A DNA stretch of 34,886 nucleotides, taken from contig JBHHXR010000004.1 of the NCBI GenBank assembly GCA_046757205.1, positions 1 through 34,886 on the forward strand. The letters are read 5' to 3'. Both the position numbers and the translations under genes were made by a program. A model generated the notes under the pieces. It made no database searches and was not told the origin of the DNA. It worked only from the letters and a program-made list of their open reading frames with translations. Shown here piece by piece: positions 16,021-24,573 of the stretch (position 1 is its first letter; every line of letters begins with the position of its first letter). Source of the DNA: JBHHXR01 sp046757205. Lineage in GTDB: Bacteria > Pseudomonadota > Alphaproteobacteria > Rhodobacterales > Rhodobacteraceae.

Positions 16021-18099
16021 TCAATGTCCGCCCGGTTCGAGATCGAAGGCCACGGTCTTGAACGGCACCGCATCCGGATCGGTCCCGGCGTCGAGTTCAC
16101 GCGCGTAGCGATGCCCTTCGTACACGGCCGCGGCGATGGTCGCCGGTCCGAGGCAATCGCCGATCCTGCTGACCGAGCGCGGGCCGGCAGATTTCAGCCT
16201 GTCGGGATCCGAGGTCAGGGCCGCGTACAGCGCGTCCTCCGGAAGCCGCATCGTGACAGGCACCAGCGATCCGGGGCGCTGCACGGTATCGCCGGTCACG
16301 AGGTTGACCAGATCAACGACGCCGCCAGCAAGCGAAACAACGCCGTGACGCGGCAGGATCTCGACGCCAAGCCCGACCAGGCGCCGTTCGACATGTCCCT
16401 GTTCCAACGTGTATTCCGACCATTCCGACACGCACAGCCCCGGCGTGACCAGCGTGACCCGGCACCCTTCGCGCGCCAGAAGTTCGGCCATGACCGCCCC
16501 CATGTAGTAATGGTCGTCGTCGAACACCACGACCGGGCCGGGCGCGGGGCGTTCACCGTCCATGATGTCGTCGGGGCCGAGGCAACGGAGACGCTCCGCC
16601 GCCGGGAGCGGCGCGCGGATCAGACGCCCGACCCCATCCCGGCGCCACACGGAACCGGTGGCCAGGGCAACGTGGTCGGCGCCGACCTCCAGCACCTGTC
16701 CGGCATCGAGCGCGCTGTCGAGGTAGAGTTCGACATTGGGCATCCGCGCAATCTGGCCCAGCCGGTAGTCGCGCACCCGCGCCCAGGCGGCAAGGCCGGG
16801 CAGACGGCTTTCGCGGCTGACCCGGCCGCCGGCCTCCTTGCGGGCCTCGGCCAGCGTGACGCGATAGCCGCGCCTGCCCAGCGCATGGGCCGCCTCCAGC
16901 CCGGCGGGGCCGGCGCCGACCACCAGCACATGCGCCTCCGATCCCCGGGGCGCGATCCGCTCGGGGTGCCAGCCCTTGCGCCATTCCTCGCCCATCGTGG
17001 GGTTCTGAGTGCACCGTGAGGGCGCCGACAGGTTGTTCCAGGCCGCGCAGATGTTGCAGCCGATGCACTCGCGGATGTCGTCCACCCTGCCTTCTTCGAT
17101 CTTGCGGGGCAGGAACGGATCGGCGATCGACGGCCGCGCCGCGCCGATCATGTCCACCAGACCGCGGCGGATGGCCGACACCATCGAATCGGGCGAGGTG
17201 TAGCGCCCCACCGCCGCCACGGGTTTGCTGCTGACCTGCTTGACGAAGGCAATATAGTCTTCCTGATAAGCTTCGGGTGCAAACCGCGAAGTCATGGAAT
17301 CGTTCGACCAGTCGGCCACGTTCACGTCCCACATGTCCGGCAGTTCCGCCAGAATCGAGATCGCGTCGCGGCCCTCGTGGCGCCATTCCAGGCCGTCCGG
17401 CCCGATCATCTCGTCCACCGCAAAACGCGCCACCACGCCCATGCTGTCGCCGACCGCTTCGCGGGTGTCCTCCAGAAGTTCCCGGTAAAGCCGCAGCCGG
17501 TTTTCCAGGCTGCCGCCATAGCAGTCGCTGCGCTGGTTGTGACGGCGCGACAGGAAATGCGACGGGATCGTGCCGTCGTGGCCGGCATAGACCACCACGA
17601 TGTCGAACCCCGCCCGTTTCGCGCGCAGCGCCGCGTTGCGGTGCCACCGGCGATAGGCGCGGATGTCGTCGAGATCCATTGCCCGGGCCTGCACCGGGTG
17701 GTTGCGCCAGGTGACCGGGCGGTGCATCGGACCGATCGGCACTTCACGACTGTAGAGGTTGCCGGTGTCCTGGCCGTTGTGGACCAGTTCCAGCGCCGCC
17801 AGGCCGCCGTGTTCGTGCACGGCCTCGGTCATTCCGGCGAGATAGGGAATGTCCATATCCCCCCACAGGCGGGTTTCCGTGAAGGGCTGAACATCGCCCG
17901 TGGGGTGAAAGTCGCACTGCTCGGTCGCCACGATTCCCCAGCCGCCTTCGGCCTTGACGCCGCGCATGGCGACCATCGCGTCGGGGAACATGCGCCCCAT
18001 GCCGTTGCAGTGCGGCACCTGGTAGAACCGGTTCGGCGCCGTGACCGGCCCGATCCGGATCGGTTCGAACAGGATGTCGAAGCGCGGATCGCGGGTCAT
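16021..18099 (-). CDS. TMADH/DMADH-family iron-sulphur flavoprotein, copy 1 (Gln type)
   Basis: Predicted amine dehydrogenase of 692 residues. The ATG at 18099 has AAGGAG upstream. Domains: FMN-binding barrel (about 1-340), the [4Fe-4S] motif CIGCNIC with a fourth Cys in SRCTQNPTMGEEW, then ADP/NAD-type folds starting VLVVGAGPAGLEAAHALG. Cys31 in FYQVPHCNGMG matches TMADH Cys30, which carries the 6-S-cysteinyl FMN. Tyr171 and His174 match catalytic Tyr169/His172. The WSND stretch in DVNVADWSNDS matches Trp264/Asp267. Residue 61 is Gln where TMADH has Tyr60; dimethylamine and histamine dehydrogenases are known to have Gln there. Position 106 is Val instead of Trp105. A secondary or primary amine substrate is therefore likelier than trimethylamine. 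It is the last gene of the leftward island operon. The electron acceptor is probably ETF, not encoded here. Confidence 0.88.
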   Translation of the reverse strand: MTRDPRFDILFEPIRIGPVTAPNRFYQVPHCNGMGRMFPDAMVAMRGVKAEGGWGIVATEQCDFHPTGDVQPFTETRLWGDMDIPYLAGMTEAVHEHGGLAALELVHNGQDTGNLYSREVPIGPMHRPVTWRNHPVQARAMDLDDIRAYRRWHRNAALRAKRAGFDIVVVYAGHDGTIPSHFLSRRHNQRSDCYGGSLENRLRLYRELLEDTREAVGDSMGVVARFAVDEMIGPDGLEWRHEGRDAISILAELPDMWDVNVADWSNDSMTSRFAPEAYQEDYIAFVKQVSSKPVAAVGRYTSPDSMVSAIRRGLVDMIGAARPSIADPFLPRKIEEGRVDDIRECIGCNICAAWNNLSAPSRCTQNPTMGEEWRKGWHPERIAPRGSEAHVLVVGAGPAGLEAAHALGRRGYRVTLAEARKEAGGRVSRESRLPGLAAWARVRDYRLGQIARMPNVELYLDSALDAGQVLEVGADHVALATGSVWRRDGVGRLIRAPLPAAERLRCLGPDDIMDGERPAPGPVVVFDDDHYYMGAVMAELLAREGCRVTLVTPGLCVSEWSEYTLEQGHVERRLVGLGVEILPRHGVVSLAGGVVDLVNLVTGDTVQRPGSLVPVTMRLPEDALYAALTSDPDRLKSAGPRSVSRIGDCLGPATIAAAVYEGHRYARELDAGTDPDAVPFKTVAFDLEPGGH

Positions 18100-18165
18100 T
18101 GTGGCACTCCTTTCCATACCGCCGCGCCGCTGATCCGTCGGGCGATTGCGGGGTGATCGCGCGCC

Positions 18166-18633
18166 TCAATCATCTTTCTCGTAGACGATGAAGGGCGTCC
18201 GCCTGGCAATCCGGTCATAGAGCATCCGGCCCCTGTAGTTGTGCTCCTGCGTCTGCCAGTAGGTGACGGGAATGCCGTCGGCCCGGGCGGCGGCGTGAAC
18301 CGAGTCGATCAGCGCGCGCCCGACGCCGCCGCCGCGCTGGTCCGGATCGACGAAAAGATCCATCAGGTAGCAGATGTCCTCGACGCTCCACAGGTTGCGA
18401 TGAAACAGGAAATGCGCCAGCCCGACCGGATGGCCATCGCGTTCGGCGATCAGGCCGCGAAACTCGTGAGGGTCTTCGGACAGCAGCCGGTCGAAAGCGG
18501 TGTCGAAAATCCCGGGCGCCAGCGTGGTTTCATAGAACGCCAGATACGCGGCCCACAGGCGCGTCCAGTCGGCGCGGTCGCGCGCCTCCAGGGGGCGGAT
18601 GCGCAGGGCACCTTCCTGCCCGGGCGTCAACAT
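18166..18633 (-). CDS. GNAT N-acetyltransferase
   Basis: Acetyl-CoA-dependent transferase of 155 residues. It opens LRIRPLEARDRADWTRLWAAY and has the core LMDLFVDPDQRGGGVGRALI with the RGGGVG acetyl-CoA loop, then YWQTQEHNYRGRMLYDRI, typical of the small GNAT group whose members acetylate amines or amino acids. The ATG at 18633 overlaps the end of the DMGDH-like gene by seven bases, so it is translated with it. In this amine-catabolic setting it may acetylate an amine intermediate, which is inference. Confidence 0.87.
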   Translation of the reverse strand: MLTPGQEGALRIRPLEARDRADWTRLWAAYLAFYETTLAPGIFDTAFDRLLSEDPHEFRGLIAERDGHPVGLAHFLFHRNLWSVEDICYLMDLFVDPDQRGGGVGRALIDSVHAAARADGIPVTYWQTQEHNYRGRMLYDRIARRTPFIVYEKDD

Positions 18634-21083
18634 CGGATTTTCTCCATGTCCGGGTCGTAGAGCGGCCGCAGCGATGCCGTTGCCGGAACGCGGTCGCCGG
18701 CGACGTCGATTTCCCAGGCGCCGGATTTCACGATGTCGGCTGTCAGCGGTTCGTCCAGTTCGGCGAACCCGATGCCGACGGCACCGCCCAAGGTATGGCC
18801 GTAACCGCCCACCTGCAGGTGGCCGACCTCGCGGCCGTTCAGGAAGATCAGTTCATTGCCGTAAAGCAGCGGCTCGGGATCGAGCAAGAGGAATTGCAGC
18901 ATCCGGGTTTTCGGCACGCCCTGCGCCTTGATCGCCGCCAACGCGTCGCGGCCGATGAAACCGCCGGGCTTGTCCAGCTTGACGGCGAACCCCAGCCCGG
19001 CCTCGATCGGGTTGTCGGTGTTGTCCACGTCGACGCCGAAATCGCGATAGGCCTTTTCCAGCCGCAGTGAATTCAGCGTCTGCAAGCCGGCGTCGCGCAG
19101 TCCGAATTCGCGGCCCGCCTCTTTCAGCAGGTCATAGGCCTGCACCGCGGCGTAGGACGGCACATGAAGCTCCCAGCCGAGTTCTCCGACATAGGTCACG
19201 CGGAGCGCCCGCACCATCCAGTAACCGACATCGATTTCCTGCCAGGTCATGAACGGAAACGCCTCGTGTGACATGTCGGCGCTGGTCACTTTCCGCATCA
19301 GCATCCGGGCCCTGGGGCCGTGGATGTTGATCTGGGTGATCGCCGGGGTGACATCGGTTATGACCGCGACCTCGCCCTCCCGGACATGGCGGCGCATCCG
19401 CATCAGGGTGTGGCCGTGGCTGTTCTCGCCCACGACCACCAGGAACCGGTCCTCCGCCAGCCGTGTCACCGTCAGGTCGGCCTCGAACCGGCCACGGTCG
19501 TTGACCCAGGCGGTATAGACCATCCGGCCGGGTTCGACATTGACCTCGTTGCAGGAGAGCCGGCTCAGCAGCGCCAGCGCGTCCGGCCCCTCGACCTGGA
19601 ACTTGGACATGGTCGACATGTCCATGATGATCGCGTCCTCGCGGGCGGCGCGGTGTTCGGCCGCGTGCCAGTCCCACCAGTTCTGCCGGTGCCAGCTGTA
19701 GCGTTCGACCCTGGCCTGATCCGGGGTCGGCGCGAACCAATCCGGCATTTCCCACCCGTGTCCTTCCGCAAAGAACGCGCCGCTGGCCGCCAGCCGGTCA
19801 TGCAGGACCGAGCGTTTCAGGTCGCGCGCGGTCTGGTAGCTTTCGTTGTGGTAGTGCTGGCCGAACATCTTGCCCAACAGTTCCGGCCCCCGGTCGCGGC
19901 GGAAGGCGCGGGTGGCCTCGTGCCGGGTAAAGCGGTTGACGTTGATGCCGGTCACGTCGACCGGCGGGTGGCCGTCGACGATCCAATGCGCCAGAACCTT
20001 GCCGATACCGGCGCCATTCAGGATGCCGAGGCTGTTCATGCCGCAGGCGGCATAGCAGTTGCGCAACTCCGGCGTCTCTCCCACCAGCGGCGCCAGGTCA
20101 GGGGTGAAGCTTTCCGGGCCGCAGAACAGCTTGCGCACCCCCGCATTCAGCGCGCCGGGCACGCGGGAATACGCCTTTTCGAGATGCGGGCCGACGCGGT
20201 CCCAGTCGGGCTCGATCTCGCCAAAGGCGAAATCCTCGGGGATGCCGTCGAGCTTCCACGGCGCCGCGCCGGGTTCGAACAGGCCCAGCATCAGGCCGCC
20301 CACCTCTTCGCGGTAATAGGTGTAGGTGGAGGGATCCTCCAGCACCGGCAGATCGCGGCTCAGCCCGTCGATCTTTTCGGTGATCAGATAATAGTGCTCG
20401 GCTGCCTGCAGCGGCAGGTTGATCCCGGCCCGCGCGCCCAGTTGCCGCGACCACATGCCGCCGCAGATGACGACATTCCCGGCGGTGATGGTCTGCCCGT
20501 CGGCGGTGCGGACCCCCGTGGCCGTGCCGTCCCTTGCCATGATTTCCGTCACGGCAACGTCTTCGAGGATCTTCGCGCCGCCCATGCGCGCGCCCCTGGC
20601 CAGCGACATGGTCACATCGACCGGATTGGCGCGTCCGTCTTCGGGGATGTAGAACCCGGCCAGCACGTCGGACAAATCCCCGATCGGGAACAGATCGGCG
20701 GCTTCCTTCGGTGAAACCTCGTGGATGTCGATGCCGTGGCGGCGCATGAACGGCGCCAGGCGGCGCATTTCGTGCACGCGCTCTTCGTTGTTGGCGATCT
20801 GGAGATATCCGACATCGCGAAACCCCGTAGGCACGCCGGTTTCCTTCTCGAGCGTCGCATAGAGGTCGCGCCCGTGGGTGTAGATCTCGCATTCGGCTCC
20901 CGACGGCAGAAGGCCGGCCACGATCAGCCCGGCCGCGTGCCAGGTGGTGCCGCTGGTCAGCTTGTCGCGCTCCAGCACCACCACGTCGGTCATTCCGAGC
21001 TTGGTAAGGTGGTAGGCCGTGTTGCAACCGATCGACCCGCCGCCGATGATGACGGTCTGGGCGTGAGTGGGCAGCGTTGTCAT
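18627..21083 (-). CDS. DMGDH/sarcosine dehydrogenase-like FAD and folate enzyme
   Basis: Flavoenzyme of 818 residues of the dimethylglycine/sarcosine dehydrogenase group. The ATG at 21083 is preceded by AAAGGAC; an ATG at 21101 adds six residues. The N-terminal DAO-type FAD fold shows VIIGGGSIGCNTAYHLTKLG. SGTTWHAAGL contains His49, equivalent to the histidine that binds FAD covalently in DMGDH and SarDH. The C-terminal half (about 430-818) is a GcvT-like tetrahydrofolate domain: MDMSTMSKFQVEGPDAL, YVGELGWELHVPS, LRLEKAYRDFGVD and GHLQVGGYGHTLGGAVGIGF. The family oxidises N-methyl groups and hands the one-carbon unit to tetrahydrofolate. The substrate pocket region LPSGAECEIYTHGRDLY differs from ordinary DMGDH, so the N-methyl substrate is open. 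It sits between MOSC and GNAT genes in one operon. Confidence 0.88.
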   Translation of the reverse strand: MTTLPTHAQTVIIGGGSIGCNTAYHLTKLGMTDVVVLERDKLTSGTTWHAAGLIVAGLLPSGAECEIYTHGRDLYATLEKETGVPTGFRDVGYLQIANNEERVHEMRRLAPFMRRHGIDIHEVSPKEAADLFPIGDLSDVLAGFYIPEDGRANPVDVTMSLARGARMGGAKILEDVAVTEIMARDGTATGVRTADGQTITAGNVVICGGMWSRQLGARAGINLPLQAAEHYYLITEKIDGLSRDLPVLEDPSTYTYYREEVGGLMLGLFEPGAAPWKLDGIPEDFAFGEIEPDWDRVGPHLEKAYSRVPGALNAGVRKLFCGPESFTPDLAPLVGETPELRNCYAACGMNSLGILNGAGIGKVLAHWIVDGHPPVDVTGINVNRFTRHEATRAFRRDRGPELLGKMFGQHYHNESYQTARDLKRSVLHDRLAASGAFFAEGHGWEMPDWFAPTPDQARVERYSWHRQNWWDWHAAEHRAAREDAIIMDMSTMSKFQVEGPDALALLSRLSCNEVNVEPGRMVYTAWVNDRGRFEADLTVTRLAEDRFLVVVGENSHGHTLMRMRRHVREGEVAVITDVTPAITQINIHGPRARMLMRKVTSADMSHEAFPFMTWQEIDVGYWMVRALRVTYVGELGWELHVPSYAAVQAYDLLKEAGREFGLRDAGLQTLNSLRLEKAYRDFGVDVDNTDNPIEAGLGFAVKLDKPGGFIGRDALAAIKAQGVPKTRMLQFLLLDPEPLLYGNELIFLNGREVGHLQVGGYGHTLGGAVGIGFAELDEPLTADIVKSGAWEIDVAGDRVPATASLRPLYDPDMEKIRC

Positions 21084-21124
21084 CGATATCGTCCTTTTCA
21101 TCCGCAGTTTCTTCAGACCGGGGT

Positions 21125-21676
21125 TCAGAGTCTGGTGATTGTATCGCCCAGCCGCACCGCGCCATCGCCAACGATACTGCAGTATATACCGCGCCGGCGC
21201 AGCGGTTCATGCCCGGGATCGAAGGCCCAGTCATAGGCGGCCCGGCCGCAGCGCACCTTCCACTTGGCGCAGCCGTCGTTCCAGAAGTCCGAGACCTCGA
21301 CCACAGCCGATCCGACCCGCATCCGGGTGCCGGCAGGCATGTTGTCCAGCGTCACGTTCAGGTCGGCGACGATCGTGTCGCCGGGATGGGTTACGTTCTC
21401 GCGGTCGCGCCAGACCAGGTCGAGCACACGCAGCGGCAGGATCGAGACCTGGATGCGCGGGTCCGGGCTGCCGTCAGGCAGCGTCAGCCAGGGTTTTCTC
21501 ATCTCGTAATCGCCTTCGACGCCACCAGCGGCGCTCAGCCGCAGCAGATCCGGAAACACGCGCTGATTACGGTCCGGGCGGCGGCAGAGCATTTCGACCT
21601 TGGCCATGCTTCGCGGTGCTGACAGGACATGCGGCAAGGCGCGGTCCAGTTCTTCGCGTGTCGCGTGGATGGTCAC
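21125..21676 (-). CDS. MOSC-domain protein
   Basis: Protein of 183 residues resembling a stand-alone MOSC (molybdenum cofactor sulphurase C-terminal) domain. The GTG start at 21676 has a strong AGGAGGT nine bases upstream. The family hallmark cysteine occurs in DGCAKWKVRCG, preceded by VEVSDFWN; GVEGDYEMRKPW and GDTIVADLNVTLDNMPAGTRMRVG fit the beta-barrel core. MOSC proteins are thought to carry sulphur or reduce N-hydroxylated amines with a Moco partner. No molybdoenzyme is encoded nearby, so its role here is unclear; a link to N-oxide or N-hydroxy chemistry of the amine substrate is only a suggestion. It lies 41 bases upstream of the DMGDH-like gene. Confidence 0.75.
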   Translation of the reverse strand: MTIHATREELDRALPHVLSAPRSMAKVEMLCRRPDRNQRVFPDLLRLSAAGGVEGDYEMRKPWLTLPDGSPDPRIQVSILPLRVLDLVWRDRENVTHPGDTIVADLNVTLDNMPAGTRMRVGSAVVEVSDFWNDGCAKWKVRCGRAAYDWAFDPGHEPLRRRGIYCSIVGDGAVRLGDTITRL

Positions 21677-21708
21677 GGTAATACCTCCTGTTCACACATG
21701 CGGTCCGA

Positions 21709-22073
21709 TCAACCGGCGAGGTCGATCCATATGGTCCTGGGTCCGGTGAATTGTTCATGGGCGTGCACACCATTGTCACGCCCGCCGAATCCCGAGGCCT
21801 TGAAGCCGCCGAAGGCGTGGAGATCTCACCTTCGGAATAGGCGTAGACACTGACCGTCCCGGCCCTGGGCTTTCGCGCATGGCGACGGGCCTTAGCCACG
21901 CCACGGGTGCAAAGAGCCGCGGCAGCACCGTATGAGATGGCGTTGGCCAGCGCGATCGCTTCGTCGCCGCCGTCGGCCGGGGCGACGGCCAGAACGGGGC
22001 CGATGGTTTCGTTCTGAAAGCTCTCCATGTCGGGGGCGATCTCCGCGAACACGGTCGGCGGGAGCATCAGCCC
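21709..22073 (-). pseudogene. Aldehyde dehydrogenase C-terminal relic with frameshift
   Basis: The minus strand encodes the last 120 or so residues of a betaine-aldehyde-type dehydrogenase: GLMLPPTVFAEIAPDMESFQ, then IGPVLAVAPADGGDEAIALA, then AGTVSVYAYSEGEISTP. After this the frame breaks at 21813/21814, where one base is missing, and the tail continues in another frame as FGGFKASGFGGRDNGVHAHE and ends PRTIWIDLAG with TGA at 21709-21711. The N-terminal three quarters, including the catalytic Cys and Glu and the NAD fold, are absent. The relic is joined upstream to a GNAT fragment. It shows the operon once held, or received, an aldehyde dehydrogenase. Confidence 0.85.
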
Positions 22074-22328
22074 CTCGCCCGTATCCTTGCGCGCCACGCA
22101 CCGGATACCGATCTGCCCGCCCGCGCCACGCCGAATCCTGATGTGCATTTCTTCGGCAATGTCGTCAGGCGAGGAGAGATCGCAGACATGGCGCACCACC
22201 TCTGGATCGGTGAACAACCTGATTGCCGGATCCGTATCGTCCAGCGTCAGCGGGCGCAGGATCAGCCGGTCCGTTTCCGCCACGAGCTGCCCGGGGTGCA
22301 GCGGGATGACGCGGTCGGTCGGAGCCAT
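22074..22328 (-). pseudogene. N-terminal GNAT acetyltransferase fragment fused to ALDH relic
   Basis: About 85 residues from the ATG at 22328 read as the first half of a RimJ/RimL-like acetyltransferase: AETDRLILRPLTLDDTDPAI, then LFTDPEVVRHVCDLSSPDD and VARKDTGE. The acetyl-CoA-binding half is missing; the frame passes straight into aldehyde dehydrogenase sequence. The junction falls around KDTGE (about 22074-22090), a string that both families can have at this point, so a deletion at short shared sequence is plausible. The start lies two bases after the amine oxidase stop, so the fusion would still be translated as a 253-residue chimera that probably has no activity. Confidence 0.78.
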
Positions 22329-22330
22329 CC

Positions 22331-23671
22331 TTAGATCCCCGCTTTCAGGATGTCGCGCGCCGCGAGTTCACCGCTCTTGAACGCCCCGCTGCACAGCGCA
22401 ACATGCGACCCGCCCATCGCTTCTCCGGCGAAGAACACGCGGTCGCCGACGGGCTCTTGCAGCGTCGCGCGCGCCGAATAATGGCCCGGCCATGCAGCCG
22501 CATAGGCGCCCAGCGTCAGCGGGTTCGTGGCCCAATCCGACATCACGCCCTTGACAAATTGCCTGCGCGCGCCGCTGCCTGCCATCCGGACAAACTCGCC
22601 CAACGCGAAATCGATGGCGGCATCCGGCCCGAGCCCGGACAGCTCCCACCCCAACGACCCGCCGACAAAGCCGACCGAATAGTCAAACCCGAAGGGCCAG
22701 GTGAGGAAGTAACAGGCTCGCGCGGGTGGCTCATCGGGCACGCGGTAGGATAGCCAGTGGTTCGGGACAAAGCCGAAGCGACCGGCCCTGAATTGCAGGC
22801 CGATCTTGACCAATATCCCCATGGGCACCCATGCGATGGCCTCCTGTTTCCTGACCGGCAGGGCAGGGGTAAAACGGATGCGGCCCGCGATCAGTACCCC
22901 GGTGGACACGGTCACGACACAGGCCTTGGCGGAAAGTGTGCCGCGCGTGGTTGCGATCTTCACGCCGCGCCCGCTCCAGTCGATGCCCGTCACGGAGGTG
23001 TTCAGCCGCACGGGCAGATCGTCTTGCAGTGTGGCAATCACCCGGCCCAGCCCCTCGCGGACAAGAAAGCTGGGCTGGGCGGTGGCGGCATTCCAATAGT
23101 CGGCGGTCGACAGGTCGGAAAAGTCGACACCCCAGTCCATCGGACCGATCCAGGTTTCGGCATTGCCGGTGTCGCCGTCGCCGCGGGGAATGACGCTGGC
23201 CGCAGAAACGTCCAGCCCATCGCGGCCGGCCCGGGTAAGCGCCTGTTCCACGGAACCCCACCCCCGGTTGCGGGCGCGCCGCTCGGCCGCGTTGGCCGGT
23301 CGATCGCCGACGTAATACGCCTCGCCAGCGTTTGTGTGGTTCATGACGTCAAAGCCGCGTTGGCGGGCATAGCGCAGCAGTGGGTTGTTCGGTCCGTCAT
23401 TGAGCCAGGAACAGCCGTGATCGAACGGCGCGCCGAAGGTCCGGCTTTCGGTATAGGCCCGCCCGCCGACACGATCGGCGGCCTCGATCACCAGAACCGA
23501 TTTACCGGCCGCTTGCAGCGCTCGCGCTGCAGCCAGTCCAGCCGCGCCCGCGCCGATGACGATGACATCATGGTCCCGCACGCCGGAGCGCACCGGCATC
23601 GCCGCCAACGCCAAAGCGCCGGCGACGAAATTGCGGCGACTACGCTTGAAGGGGGCAGACAAGTGCGACAA
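22331..23671 (-). CDS. Flavin-containing amine oxidase, Tat-exported
   Basis: Flavin monoamine oxidase family protein of 446 residues. The N-terminus FKRSRRNFVAGALALAAMP is a twin-arginine signal, so the enzyme is likely periplasmic. The FAD fold reads VIVIGAGAAGLAAARALQAA followed by EAADRVGGRAYT. FDHGCSWLND marks the flavin/substrate region, and RVFFAGEAMGGSH with GAFKSGELAARDIL is the C-terminal FAD motif. The family oxidises amines to aldehydes and ammonia with release of peroxide or transfer to another acceptor. It lies 22 bases after the bicupin gene. It could process the amine before or in parallel with import; the substrate is unknown. Confidence 0.88.
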   Translation of the reverse strand: MSHLSAPFKRSRRNFVAGALALAAMPVRSGVRDHDVIVIGAGAAGLAAARALQAAGKSVLVIEAADRVGGRAYTESRTFGAPFDHGCSWLNDGPNNPLLRYARQRGFDVMNHTNAGEAYYVGDRPANAAERRARNRGWGSVEQALTRAGRDGLDVSAASVIPRGDGDTGNAETWIGPMDWGVDFSDLSTADYWNAATAQPSFLVREGLGRVIATLQDDLPVRLNTSVTGIDWSGRGVKIATTRGTLSAKACVVTVSTGVLIAGRIRFTPALPVRKQEAIAWVPMGILVKIGLQFRAGRFGFVPNHWLSYRVPDEPPARACYFLTWPFGFDYSVGFVGGSLGWELSGLGPDAAIDFALGEFVRMAGSGARRQFVKGVMSDWATNPLTLGAYAAAWPGHYSARATLQEPVGDRVFFAGEAMGGSHVALCSGAFKSGELAARDILKAGI

Positions 23672-23693
23672 GGCGGGCTCCGGAAAAATGCGC

Positions 23694-24449
23694 TCAGACG
23701 TCGAGGATCGCGTAGTGCTTTTTTACCCGCTCGGGGATGGTCCAGCTGCAAACCGTGCCCTTTGGCACGAAATAGCAGTCCCCGGCACCAAAGGTCCGGG
23801 CCGTGCCGTCGCTTTCGGTGATGGTGACCTCGCCCTCCAGCATGCGCACGAATTCGTGGCAGGGGAACGGGCGCATCCGGGATACCATCGGGCCGCTTTC
23901 CCAGGTGCCCGCGACAAAGTTGCCCGCATCGTTGGCAAAGGCAACGTGATCCTTCTGAACCGGGGCCGGACCGTCGATTTCAAAAGGATCGGTGGTATCG
24001 CGAACCTTCAATGGTGCGTCGGGGTCAAGCACCCGGACCGCTCCTTCGGCGCTGTCGATTGCCGGCACGTCGGCCTTTGGGTCGAGATAGGTGATGTAGA
24101 ATTTCTTGAGATACCCTTCCTGCTTCCAGCTGACCGGGGCGCCATTGCGGAACGTCACGCAGGAATCGTTGGGGCACTCGACAGCCCCGCCCTCGCCATC
24201 GAGCATGCGGAACGCGCCGTCCAGCACCCAGACGAATTCGTCGCCCGGATAGGGGCCGAATGCCTCCTGCATGGTCGTCGTGTCCCAGACACCGACGCTC
24301 AACCCGATCTCGGGGTCTTGGAAGTAGACGTGAAGGTGCTGGATCGGAACCGGTGACTGAAAATCGGCCGGGTCGCACGCCATTCTGGACAGGCCCTGGC
24401 CGGCAGGGCCATTCGCTTCAAGGCGGATGATGTGGGTCGCGTCGGTCAT
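23694..24449 (-). CDS. Bicupin protein (DUF861-like)
   Basis: Protein of 251 residues made of two cupin barrels. I chose the ATG at 24449 (MTDATHIIRLEANG), which has GGAAAGG nine bases upstream; the frame stays open further but without coding sense. Cupin 1 holds GPYPGDEFVWVLDGAFRML and cupin 2 holds RPFPCHEFVRMLEGEVTITE and GAGDCYFVPKGTVCSW, both with the E-F-V and G-D-x-Y/F-P-x-G pattern of the DUF861 cupins. Few metal-ligand histidines remain, so an enzymatic role is uncertain; binding of a small amine or carboxylate is possible. It is the first gene of the leftward operon, facing the divergent regulatory gap. Confidence 0.8.
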   Translation of the reverse strand: MTDATHIIRLEANGPAGQGLSRMACDPADFQSPVPIQHLHVYFQDPEIGLSVGVWDTTTMQEAFGPYPGDEFVWVLDGAFRMLDGEGGAVECPNDSCVTFRNGAPVSWKQEGYLKKFYITYLDPKADVPAIDSAEGAVRVLDPDAPLKVRDTTDPFEIDGPAPVQKDHVAFANDAGNFVAGTWESGPMVSRMRPFPCHEFVRMLEGEVTITESDGTARTFGAGDCYFVPKGTVCSWTIPERVKKHYAILDV

Positions 24450-24517
24450 TTCGTGCCTTTCCAGGGCCAGGTGGTCCGCCGGCCATGCGCGCTCAGCGCG
24501 CGCAACGAGTGATTTGA

Positions 24518-24533
24518 TCAAGTCATGGCTTGA
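24518..24533. promoter_or_regulatory. 16-bp near-perfect palindrome, candidate TetR operator
   Basis: TCAAGTCATGGCTTGA is self-complementary except for one base pair of the arms (T6/G11). Its right end overlaps the possible -35 element TTGACT of the rightward operon and lies near the possible leftward promoter, so a bound repressor could block both. The BetI-like TetR regulator of this island (28812-29486) is the obvious candidate protein. The assignment rests on symmetry and position. Confidence 0.5.
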
Positions 24534-24559
24534 CTCGATCCGGAAATGCAACCATTTTC

Positions 24560-24573
24560 TGAATAAGCATTCA
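24560..24573. promoter_or_regulatory. TGAAT-N4-ATTCA inverted repeat, second candidate operator
   Basis: TGAATAAGCATTCA has 5-base arms and a 4-base centre and is followed by AT. It lies just downstream of the possible -10 of the rightward promoter. The TTCAAT half-site resembles sequence reported in BetI operators of bet operons, which makes it a second binding candidate for the TetR-family regulator here. Confidence 0.4.

Noticed and set aside
19320..20714. 464-codon plus-strand frame inside the DMGDH-like gene
   Set aside because: Antisense to a well-supported flavoprotein gene and without recognisable domains.
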